From the NCBI GenBank assembly GCA_038093975.1, contig JBBPTG010000022.1:1-64000 (forward strand): a stretch of DNA of 64,000 nucleotides, read 5' to 3'. A program made the position numbers and the translations under genes. Below the pieces are notes generated by a model that ran no database searches, was not told the DNA's origin, and saw only the letters and a program-made list of their open reading frames with translations. The stretch is from Chalciporus piperatus. Its lineage: Eukaryota > Basidiomycota > Agaricomycetes > Boletales > Boletaceae. This document shows, one piece after another, positions 53,998-64,000 of this stretch (its first letter is position 1; each line of letters begins with the position of its first letter).

Positions 53998-55038
53998 CAC
54001 CGCTAATACATCCATTCTGGATCTGCAAGACCAGCATAGTCCCCCTGGATCCACATCACACACCGGACAAAACCACTGGCATCCTTCTCCTGGCGTGTTC
54101 TCCCACCACATCCTTGCCTTTTCTTTTGTGTATCCAGATTATCATACTCGCATGTTTCAATACATCACCTCGTCATGGAGTTTGCACGACGCGTCCGCTC
54201 TCGGGTCAGCTCTATCGAGGTTTCCACTTAGTTGGTTCCCTGATCACCCTTGGGAGATATTTAGCATCCTAGCACCTTACGGACTGGCTTCGGGCGCCCA
54301 TCATCTTCTGTCTAGCCCTTGACATCAAACGCTCGTATGTTTCTCCTGGGCAACTTTCAGGATAAAGTTTAAAGTTCCACATGAACCCCTTTCGGATTGA
54401 TTTTGCCTCAGGCTCCTTCAGGTTTCAACGAGCGCTCCGTCCGCTCTGTGTCCGGATGTAGGTCGTCGTTTACGTCTGCTCAGTCTTCGGTCACGCCACA
54501 CCAACGGAGTCAAGGAAAATGCTTATGCGGTATTGTGCTGAAGTACTGGGGATGGTAATTTATGGACGTGCAAGATAAACGCCGACCCGGAACGACATAT
54601 ATCAAATGTTGTGCGTGCAAAATTAGACAGTGAAATGACGTGGAGAATGGATGATAACGATAATACTGCCGGTATGACTGGAATAAGAAAGGGGAATCTG
54701 AAACACAGTGGGGGAAGAGAAGTATGTATGACGGCAATCAATTTATCTCGGGAATGGGATCACGGCACGAAAAGGAAAGGAAGGTCATATCAGCAGGGCA
54801 CACACGTCGTTCCAACCGATTTTGGCCCTACAACCCAACCCGGCTTCGACTTCCATGATGCCCGTCCGCGACACGTTCCCTTCCAAAAAGGCATGGAAAG
54901 TAGCGCCAGGTCGTCGTAGGGATGCGTAAACTCTTCATCAACCAACATTTATAGTTCCGTTATCCACAGCGAGGAGGTATTCGGGGGGACGACCCACATC
55001 GCACCACTTTTCTTCCGTCCTCTATCGCCCCCGTGGGG
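53998..55038. other. Intergenic, convergent 3' ends
   Basis: No supported gene between the convergent Kish and DUF262 genes. A plus-strand frame at 54611-54919 lacks any domain. Confidence 0.45.
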
Positions 55039-58000
55039 CTATCCCTTGTACCCACCTCTCCCTCTCGTACCCCATCCTGAATCCCGGGAGCGTTCATTTG
55101 GCCAAGAGTCTTTGCGACCATAACTTGGATCTCGCGACTCTCGCCTCTCCCAATCCCTGCTCTTATCGTGATCGTGTCTGATCGATCGACGGTCATCTGG
55201 GAGATGATGTCGATCACTTCCATGCGATCCTCGCCGATCGTCCGAGAACGAGCCCGTCGTCGGTGCTGATGACCTAGGTGGAGCGCCCAGCGGTTCAGCT
55301 CGCATCAACGTACTCGGACGTTGTGGACCTTGGGAAGGCTTTGGAGGTAACGAGTGCATGTACGACTGGCTCGACGGGTAGGAATGCCCTTGTGTGCTCA
55401 TCCCGCCTCCTTGGTGAGGACCTTGGGGCACTCCATTGTTCGGTGGTAAGTTGATGGGAACCCCATTGACCATCCGCCCGGGCATCGAGTTGGGCGCTGC
55501 GTAAGTACTAGCCAAACCCATCGATTGCATATGTTGACCCAGCGATGCTATATTCATGGCCTCGTTGTTTGGGCTCTGGGCGGGGACTCCAAATCGATGG
55601 TATTGCATGGCTTGTAATATCCCTTGGACTTGAACAGGGTCTATGGGGGGTAACTGGCCTGGGTTCGGAGGTAACGGATGCGGCGGCGGCGGCGGCGGCG
55701 GTTGTGATGAGAAAGAAGATTGCTGTCCTGGAGGTTGGATCACAGCGGAATTCCGTCGAGGATCAACCGAGGGATGCCCCCCAGGACTAGGTACTAGCCT
55801 TGCTTCGTTGCCATTGCCCACAACGGGTGATCGTGAACTGCCTGGAGCGAGCGACGCTTTGGCGGCACGGATCGGTGCCAGTCTATCAAGTGCAGACGAG
55901 GCATTCGGGGTCAAGTGGGCCATCTGCGGGGATTCCACTTTGATCCTGGGACCAGTCTGCACAGTCAATGGAGGAGGTCTGGCAGAGCGCATGGTGTTTG
56001 GGACAGTGGAACCCGAAGGTTCACCTCTGGTATATGGATTGGAAGGCGGTTGTGCCGGAGACTGGCGACGCGGTAGGGACTGTACCGCGGGAGTAAGCAT
56101 AGGCGCTTTTTTGATCGGGACAGTTGAACTTGACATTGAATTGTTGGTTTGGCGAGAAGACGTAGCCGGCTTCGATGGGGGTTCTACTGGTGCTGCCGGT
56201 GTTGCTTTCTTCTTCCCGTTCGTTTTGGGAGTATTTGCACTGCTTTCACCAGTTCCTTGTTTCGTTTTCTTCGAGCCTTTGATATATGGTTGAGCATTGT
56301 TGACATGCCTTTTTTTTTGATCAAAAAATTGCACCAACCTTGAGTATTTGAAGACTTTGCAGGTTTTGATTTTAGTGGTGGCCCATCTTCCGATTCGTCG
56401 TCCGATTCTATGACCCTCTTGCGCTTCGCGGGTTTACTTGCTTTTGCGATCACCGTAGCAGCCGGTATATCTCCTTCTCCATCACTTTTGAGTTCAGAAA
56501 CCTTGATTTTCTTGGCCATAAAGTCCACCAAATGTTTCGTAACCCGAGTATTCGACCGGATATCCTTGTGCGATGCACGCACGTCTTTCCTCATCTGCTC
56601 GATCGCAGAGGATATCTGCGTGAGCGACAACGTTTGTCGCTTCAGATAAATCAACACCCCAATCATGACAAATTCAATCGGGGAAACACGGGTGGGCCGA
56701 TTGAGTGAAGCACTGTATTTCTTTTCACGAGCGAGAGTGACGAAGATGCGAAAGGTTTCGTGCAAATCGGCACGTAGCGAAGTCGATACGGATTCAGTTT
56801 TTTGAAGCCATTTCTCGAGGGTCTTGGTGCCTGGTATCGCTGTCTTTGGATGGTTTTCAATGAGGTAACCAATGGTCGCCAGACATTGAAAATCACGACC
56901 GCGAGCGTGGCCCCAGTCAAGGTAACCATCGAAACCTTCCTCTCCGAGAACTTGGGACTGAATCTCGCGGATGACTGTTGCCCATGGTCCAACAAGAGCC
57001 TGGAGTCGTTCTATTCTTATCCTGTCACGTCAACGTCAGGCACGAAGTTGAATAAAACGCACCCGCGGGTGTGAGCGCAACACCGAGTTGAACCCTCTGA
57101 ATACGGCAAAGCAGCATAAGACGCTGATCGTGCAGGGAGTTACGTTTACTTGCCTGGAAGATCTCGCGTTCCTGATCATCATCCAAGCCTGTGTACTCGA
57201 CGCATACAATTTGCTTGTTGGAAAACTGCGTTCGGAGATGCGGAGGTAGTAGCTTTCGCCTCGCGTTTGTCGCGCTCGACTTGAACCACAGCTTTTCGTT
57301 GGTGAACCTTGATGCGCGTCAATCTAGATAAGATCAGAATTATCGATCAGACTCACGAATCCTTATCTATTGTCCACGAGGGCAAAGTTAGTGAGTTCTC
57401 TGCAGATGTTCTGGATGCAACTAACGCGGTATCTACGTGCGAAGAAAAGTCAGCGGTTGACTGAACGCCGGGGGATTTGTAAACACACCTGTCCATCTAT
57501 GAATCTTCGCGAAAATAATTTTCAATGCCGTTATTGCACATGAGACTGGCAGGGACTACCTTTGAATCGATGTCAAGCGCTGCTTCCCGTCAATACAAGT
57601 TCGCAATTCGCTCCCATCGTCTTGTAGTATAACGGCTTAACATGCTATTGTTCAGAGTGGGGCAATTGAGATATCATCGTCACGTACCGAAAATTATGGG
57701 GGGGATATAGTAGTTGCGCAATACCGAGTCAATCAGTCCAGACTGCTTTTCTTCATTCCATACGACCTCTTTCAGAATGGACGTGGTTAGACTGGATCTC
57801 CACAGCGATAGTTTATACTTACCTCGTTGGTATTCTGGGTCGAGGTTTATGGCGTCGTCAATGATCTGGTCTGCGAACGTAATCAACGGCCATGGTAGAT
57901 ATCTATCGCGAGATGACAAACCGTATAGCGACTTGGCGGTGTACTGCGTTGTTCGAGGTGCTCGAAGAACATGACTAATCTTGTACTCCTTGGGCCCCTT

Positions 58001-58093
58001 CTTGGCCTTGGTGGTGGTGGTGCGTTTCTGTAGTGGCTCATCTTCCTCGGAGGAAATATCTGTCAAGTCGGAGGAGAAGTCGGAGAGAGACAT
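55039..58093 (-). CDS. DUF262 (GmrSD N-terminal-like) protein with disordered tail, 10 exons
   Basis: Exons 58093-57823, 57768-57688, 57635-57560, 57504-57489, 57433-57427, 57366-57357, 57307-57154, 57096-57063, 57010-56339 and 56276-55039 sum to 2559 nt, or 852 residues, with all phases fitting. Residues about 60-300 form a DUF262 domain: INLDPEYQREVVWNEEKQ, GLIDSVLRNYYIPPIIF, TCIDGKQRLTSIQRFIDGQ, NKQIVCVEY, REIFQRVQLGVALTPAERLQ. In bacteria this ParB/Srx-like fold forms the N-terminal half of GmrSD restriction systems and binds nucleotide. The DGQR-type signature is present here as DGKQR. A Lys/Ser region and about 430 residues of Pro/Ser/Arg-rich disorder follow, ending RGRGGYKG. No HNH nuclease half is seen. 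The fungal role is unknown. Confidence 0.85.
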
Positions 58094-58706
58094 ATCGAGA
58101 AGGTATCAATGGTGTCGGGCTATCTGAGATCCTCCACGGGGATACTGATGGAAGGCGCGGCGAGGTAGTTATCGACAAACGGGTGTTTGCATGAGCCTCA
58201 AACACGGTTGATGCAGATGACGGCATCACACTTACTCGTTGATTGCGTTGATTGCGGGAGTACGACTACGTCAGCCCTGGAGAACGTTCTGGAACGTGGT
58301 GGTCGTGAGTGGATAACAATGAGGTTTGCCTCGGCGGCTTCACACCGACGTATTTGTGCAAAGATTTACAGTCAGTTTTGCAATTTTTTTCGTTCAAAAC
58401 TGGCTAGTTCCATTTTGGGAGTGGGTCGAATTGGCGGCGGAATCCCAAAGTATACTGTTAACCAAGAAGTTTCCAGGTCATTCAGTGGAGGAGATCTAAG
58501 CGCCTTGCATCACCGTCATCCACATCGTGGAGTACCATTCCTTCAAGCGCTGTCCACCGCGGGCGTCTGCAAGGTCGATCAAAACTTTTTGCCATAATCT
58601 CAGCGGATAGATGAGCACGTGACTTTGTCTTTTATTCTCCGCCTAAATTCTAGACGCGTCGCGTCGCGTCTCCCTTGTCAGCGACACCAAGACCAAGACC
58701 CAAAGG
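58094..58706. promoter_or_regulatory. Divergent promoter of the DUF262 gene and SMC2
   Basis: 613 bp between two divergent start codons. Near the SMC2 end (58651-58670) it reads GACGCGTCGCGTCGCGTC, containing a perfect MluI cell-cycle box ACGCGT at 58654-58659, about 50 bp before the SMC2 ATG. MBF-type factors bind this box at G1/S in yeasts, so cell-cycle control of SMC2 is a reasonable inference. Confidence 0.5.
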
Positions 58707-61700
58707 ATGCGGATAGAAGAACTAGTACTGGAAGGCAAGTCACCACTCACAAAAGTCTACGTCTGATCTAACAAGATGCTTCAGGATTCAAATCCTATCC
58801 AGTACGAACACAAATAACGGGATGGGACCCTTCGTTTAACGCTATCACGGGTCTCAATGGGTCGGGCAAGTCAAACATCCTTGACGCGATATGCTTTGTT
58901 CTTGGAATTACGAACATGTCACAGGTATGCAGGCTGTTATCCAGTCCTCATCCTTATTCTTCAACTCCGTCCCAATTAACCTAGATGCGTGCCCAAAACC
59001 AACAAGATCTCATCTACAAACGCGGGCAAGCCGGTATCACCAAAGCGAGCGTTACCATCGTTTTCGACAACTCAGATCGGGAGAAGAGTCCGGTGGGCTT
59101 AGAGAATTGTAAGCAGATCACAGTCACGCGTCAGGTATGTGTCCACACCCTCCGGAGCCGGATATATGCTAACGAGCGAGGGAGGAAAGATTGCACTTCC
59201 TAACATTTCCAAATATCTGTTGAACGGGCACAAGTCTACTCAGCAAGCCGTGCAGACTCTCTTTCAGGGTGTCCAGTTGAACATCAACAACCCCAACTTT
59301 CTCATTATGCAGGGTCGAATCACAAAGGTATGTTGCGTCCCGTTCCCACTGCACGATTTCTCAAGGCTACCCTCTCAGGTCCTGAATATGCGTCCACAAG
59401 AAATTCTCGGCATGGTGGAAGAAGCAGCCGGCACCCGCATGTTCGAGGACCGCAAGGACAAGGCGAAGAAAACGATGGACAAGAAAGACAAACGTGTTCA
59501 AGAGTTGAACTCCATCCTCGCCGAGGAGATCGAGCCCAAGTTGGAGAAATTCCGCGCAGAGAAACGGCAGTTCCTCGTCTGGCAAAAGGAGCGTGCGGAA
59601 CTCGAACGAATCGGTCGGATGCTGCGTGCCTGGGATTGGACAGAGGCGAAGCGGAAGGTCGACACGGCCGGAGAAGATATCGAGGCCAAGGAAGCGGAAA
59701 AACAGGGTTCGGAGAAACAGAAGAAGAAGTTGCAGAAAGATTGCAAGGCAGCAGAGAAGATGTGGGATGAGGTCAATGCGAAACGGGAAGCGGAGCGCAA
59801 GAAAGGGGGGAGGCTAAAGAAGTTGGAGGAGGATGTCGCGGAACTGGACAAAGAGCTTGAAAAGTTCCGGACTCAGGTCCAGCTAGCGAATGGGAACATA
59901 GACGACGAGAAGAAGAAGATTACCTCTTCCCAGGAAGAGCTCCAAACCCTCCGCGATTCACTCGAAGACAAGCGACGCCAAGTCAGCGAACTCGAAAAGA
60001 GCTATCAAACCGTCAAAGCCTCTAACGACACGACTCAAGCCGCGCTTAGCAACTCAGAGGAGCTTCTTCAAACGCTCCTGACAGGTGTCACAACATCCAA
60101 TACAGGGAACACTGGGGGAGGTTACATGGGCCAACTCGCCGATGCGAAGGCTCGCCTTGCACAGGGCGCCGCGGAGGAGGAACAGAATCGTATGAGACTT
60201 TCCATGAGCGAGAAGGAGTTGAAATTGCTCGAGGCGAAATGGAAGGACGTGGAGAAGGACGCACATCAAGGGGAGCAAAACCTCTCCAAAGCAAAGGGAG
60301 AACTCGACAAGCTCAAGCGCCAAATAACCGATTGTGGCTGGAGCACCGAGCAACAGCAACAATTCGATCTCGAGTTGCGCACTGCCAGAGGGCAAGTCAA
60401 CCAATCAGCCGAGGTAGGTCGTTCGGGATTAGTTGTCGAAGTCACTCACAACTTATCGCAGGAACGCGATGCGGTCAAGCACCGGCTTTCCAACCTTTCG
60501 TTCGATTATACTTCTCCCTCCCCCGACTTCGACCGCAACAAAGTCAAAGGTCTTGTCGCCACTCTGACTACCATCCCCCCTGAGCACGCCAACAAGGCAA
60601 CGGCGCTTGAGATTGCTGCGGGAGGGAAGCTATACAATGTCGTTGTGCAAGATGAACGCGTTGGAAAGGATCTCTTGCAGAATGGAAAACTCAAGAAACG
60701 CGTGACGATTATCCCCCTCAACAAGATCAACGCATTCACCATTTCAGCGCAGGTAGGTCCTCGTCCTCGTTTGATTCTCGGAAGTCATCATTTAGATCTT
60801 ATACGCTCGTCATAGAAACTGGCACAGGTTGACCATCTCGCACCTGGCAAAGCGAACGTCGCGCTCTCGCTCATTGGCTATCCAGATGAGGTTGCTCGTG
60901 CTATGGCCTACGTATTCGGTGATACGATTATCTGCGCTGACGCTGAGGCGGCGAACGCTGTTACTTTTGGTGCCAAAGTCCGTTCCGTCACGCTGAATGG
61001 CGATGTCTACGATCCGTCTGGGATGCTCAGCGGCGGTGCACCGCCAAGCGGGAGTGGCACGTTGCTGAGAGTTCAAGAGCTATTGGATGCCGAGAAAAAG
61101 TACAATCAGGCTAGGGCAAAGCTCTCTGAATTAGAGCGTGGAGAGGAAGCGGGACGGGAAAGAAGGGAGCGATGGAAGAGGCTTTCAAAAGATGTAGACC
61201 TCAAAGCACACGAAGTTGGCTTGCTCGAGGGGCAAATCGAGGGGAGCAACGCTGCACGGGTGAGTATAACGTGCGTTTCCTCTGTTTTACGGGATCTGAT
61301 GCTTGGTGGCTAGCTTAGCGCCGATGTCGGAACTCTCAAACAGACCATTGCTGAGCTTCGAAATGCCATCCAGGCAGCAAAAGATAAGCAAAAGACCGCG
61401 GAAGGGGATATCAAGAAGCTCGAAAAGGACATGCGCGAGTTCAAGGACAACAAGGAGGGCAAGATCAACGAACTGAAAGTGAGAAAGCCTCCAAGTGCTG
61501 CGTACGTTTACTCACGAGGGTGCATATAGGGCGAGATCTCGAAGCAGAAGAGCGCAATCCAAAAGCAAGCTGTCGTGGTGAAGACGCGGCAAAAAGAGCA
61601 TCAGACGGCAGTGTTGGAACTCGGTATGTAACCCAGATATATACGTCCGACGTATGCCTAACAGACACCATTCTCAGAACAAATGGAAAAGGACATAGAA

Positions 61701-63079
61701 ACTTCTGAAGCTACGATCCAGAACGGCCTTGCTCAAATAGACAAGATGAAAAAGGATGTGACCAAGATCCTGGACAAGGTCGCCGATCTCGCTGTATGTC
61801 CCCCGTAGCCCGCCGCCTTTTCGAGCTGAACGTAGTCCTGCAGGCCAAGCATGCCAAAGCCGAGGCGAAGTTGCAAGAAGAACGTGCTACGCTCAGTCAG
61901 TTCGATAACGAATTGAAGCAACTCGAGGAAGCCATGAAAGCCCAGAAAAAGGGCGTCTCCGATGCAGAGCTGAACGTGAAGCGACTCGAGCATGAGATAA
62001 GCACCATAGAGAAGGACAAAGTTGCTCAGGCTGCATACATGGCGAATCTGGAGAAGCAATACGAGTGGATTCGCGAAGAATGCCAGTAAGTTGTTGCCCT
62101 CGTCTGCGTTGCGTTCATCTTTGCTCAAAGGATGGTAGGTCGTTTGGGAAGCCTGGCTCTCAGTATGACTTCCAATCGGTGGATATCCACGCGTTGAAAG
62201 GGAAGGCGGACGACTTAGAGGGGAGACAACGTACGATGAAGAAAAAGGTCAACACTAAAGTCATGAATATGATCGAAACGTGAGTCGGCGTAATGACTTT
62301 CTCCTATGCATTGTTCACCGTTCGGTATCAGAGTTGAGAAGAAGGAAGGCGATATCAAGCGGATGATGACAACTGTGTTGAAGGATAAGCAGAAAATTGA
62401 AGACACCATTGCTGAGCTCGACCGTTATAAGCGTGATGCCCTTGAGAAGACTTGGGAGAAGGTCAACGGGTGCGCTCTTCCCAGTCTTATTGGACCGAAT
62501 TGTTCGACTCACTATCTCGCAGAGACTTTGGTTCAATATTTGCCGAGCTACTGCCCGGTAACTTCGCGAAGCTACAGCCGCCAGAAGGCCAGGACTTGAT
62601 GCAGGGTCTAGAGGTCAAGGTTCAGCTTGGAACCGTTTGGAAACAGAGCCTTACGGAGCTGAGTGGTGGACAACGGTACGTCACGGCCACCGACAAAGTT
62701 CATCAACTCCTCACACACAGTTGTCTCAACCAGATCATTGATCGCTCTATCTCTCATAATGGCGCTGCTCCAATTCAAACCGGCTCCCATGTACATTTTG
62801 GACGAGATCGATGCGGCCCTCGACTTGTCACATACCCAACACATTGGTCAACTGTTCAAAAACCGGTTCAAGGGCTCTCAATTCATCGTCGTGTCCTTGA
62901 AAGAGGGTCTTTTCACCAACGCGAACGTCTTGTTCCGCACACGTTTCCGGGACGGCACTTCCATTGTGGAACGGACGGTTGATAGATCGGGGTCCTCGTT
63001 GTATAATAGCGGACAGCAAGGTAATGATCAGGGGAGCGCGGGAGGTCGGAGAGCACGGCGGACGGTCGCTGTATCTTAG
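58707..63079 (+). CDS. SMC2: Condensin subunit SMC2, 15 exons
   Basis: Exons run 58707-58734, 58785-58924, 58985-59134, 59190-59327, 59379-60413, 60462-60752, 60816-61259, 61314-61478, 61530-61623, 61678-61793, 61844-62085, 62139-62279, 62332-62469, 62523-62675 and 62734-63079. They sum to 3621 nt, or 1206 residues. The Walker A head reads [19 protein letters not shown]. It is followed by [12 protein letters not shown] and [12 protein letters not shown], a long coiled coil, the hinge ([17 protein letters not shown]), a second coiled coil, the ABC signature LTELSGGQR and Walker [16 protein letters not shown]2 pairs with SMC4 in condensin for chromosome compaction. Intron 1 has a GC donor (GAAG|GCAAGT). 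The length and motif order are normal for the family. Confidence 0.95.
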
Positions 63080-63848
63080 GGTGTGGTACGTGTAGTCATC
63101 ATATTGCTTTCGTGTTCCGCTGTTCGGTGTTGTATTCTATGATATGTTTTGTACGAGTATCTTTGGACGAATTATAAGCTCAAGTCTTAGAGATGTCATC
63201 TCGAACTTCAAAGACTTCGAAGAGGAACTCGCCGAGGCAAACTTAGATTTCGTTTATAGTCAGAGCGAGATGGTGTCCTCATCCCAGAGCTGGATTCAGA
63301 GTCCCGAAGGCGTTTTGCAACAGTCATGTTGCGTCTGGATCTACATATAACAAATTTTTGTTTCTTTGAAAACCCGAAAGTTACTTATGCTTGTTCCACC
63401 ACAAAAAAGTGACAAAGACGGCGCCTTTTCAAGAGCATATTGTTGATTTGACACAGTTCACATTTCAGCCTTTCGGGGACACTCGTTGAGCCGGGAGGAT
63501 GGAATCCCCTCCTCATCCAAGCCCTCTGGGGCAGCTAGTAGTAGCCTTCTCCATCGTTCACTTGCTCTTTACCGACAACCACAATCGAACAGCTATCACT
63601 TTGCGTTCATACTTCGAGCATCGTGCGGGCCCTGAAATGATCGAGCTGCGTTCGGCGGTACAATCAATTGGGTCAAAATTGGGTTTGAAATCTCTACGCG
63701 GTGGACCCACTGATGTCCATAACAAGTACAATAAAGATGCAACTTTCGTCTTCCACGCTCGTCGATCATCGCTCGGTCCTGGAGGTTCGTCCTGTGTCCC
63801 CATCTCCTCCACTTTTACTCATTTCCACCCCTCCTCAGACCTACGACC
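63080..63848. other. 3' flank of SMC2 and duplicated 5' flank of WD40 copy 4
   Basis: From about 63200 onward the sequence is homologous to 33200-33850 upstream of WD40 copy 3. It contains no gene of its own. Confidence 0.5.
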
Positions 63849-64000
63849 ATGGCAGACTCAGACGAAGAATCTGCAGAGAATAACCGCGGCGGCCCAAGCC
63901 CAATTTTCACCGCACCAGGACATGGCAAAGGGTGGACAAATTGCATAGCGTGGCTTCCGGATGACCGGATCATTACTGGCTCGAACGATGGCACCTTGCG
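63849..64000 (+). CDS. WD40-repeat protein, copy 4 (partial, cut by window end)
   Basis: ATG at 63849. The first 50 residues (MADSDEESAENN, GWTNCIAWLPDD, GSNDGTL) align with the start of the other WD40 copies and are open to the window edge. It diverges more at the N terminus than copies 1-3 do from one another. Its integrity cannot be judged here. Confidence 0.75.
   Translation, partial: MADSDEESAENNRGGPSPIFTAPGHGKGWTNCIAWLPDDRIITGSNDGTL

Overview
The window is nuclear DNA from a filamentous basidiomycete, most likely an Agaricomycete. The evidence is intron-dense genes with 50-60 nt GT-AG introns and a few GC-AG introns, chromodomain Ty3/gypsy elements, NLR-type and WD40 gene families, tandem F-box genes, and conserved eukaryotic genes (SMC2, ribosomal P1, Kish, OPT, a circularly permuted nucleolar GTPase). 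I found no complete RNA gene and no CRISPR array. Exon joins below were worked out by hand. For the main genes the summed exon lengths are exact multiples of three.

1-14.2 kb is transposon territory. It starts with a short tandem repeat. Next is a decayed NLR-like gene (minus strand) with a solo LTR of element 1 in one of its introns. The 3' half of Ty3/gypsy element 1 follows: pol tail with chromodomain, an extra zinc-knuckle ORF, and the 3' LTR. Element 2 (4345-10937) is a complete Ty3/gypsy chromovirus with intact gag and pol. It abuts a truncated multi-exon gene that looks like a DDE transposase. Element 2 has no matching target-site duplication.

14.2-36 kb is a segmental-duplication mosaic. 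A NUG1/GNL3-like GTPase gene is intact at 30.3-32.6 kb, and three truncated copies lie upstream. A WD40 gene occurs four times (19-20.7, 25-26.9 and 33.9-35.7 kb, and a partial copy at the right edge). Cytochrome P450 tail fragments, a dihydroxyacetone kinase remnant and a small one-helix membrane protein gene lie among them.

36-64 kb is mostly ordinary genes: a hypothetical protein, a stand-alone urea carboxylase (18 exons), an F-box pair (one frameshifted), ribosomal P1, an oligopeptide transporter (11 exons), a Kish protein, a DUF262/GmrSD-N-type protein with a disordered tail, and condensin SMC2. The last two are divergent and share a promoter region with MluI-type (ACGCGT) boxes. The window ends inside WD40 copy 4.

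The features most worth following up are the cis-signals of element 2. It has an 11-nt primer-binding site exactly complementary to the predicted 5' end of its own mRNA (Tf1/sushi-style self-priming). It also has a TTTAAAA slippery heptamer next to an ATGA gag-pol overlap. Other notable features are element 1's pol-stop/ORF3-start arrangement, three consecutive micro-exons in the DUF262 gene, and the rearrangement junction at element 2.
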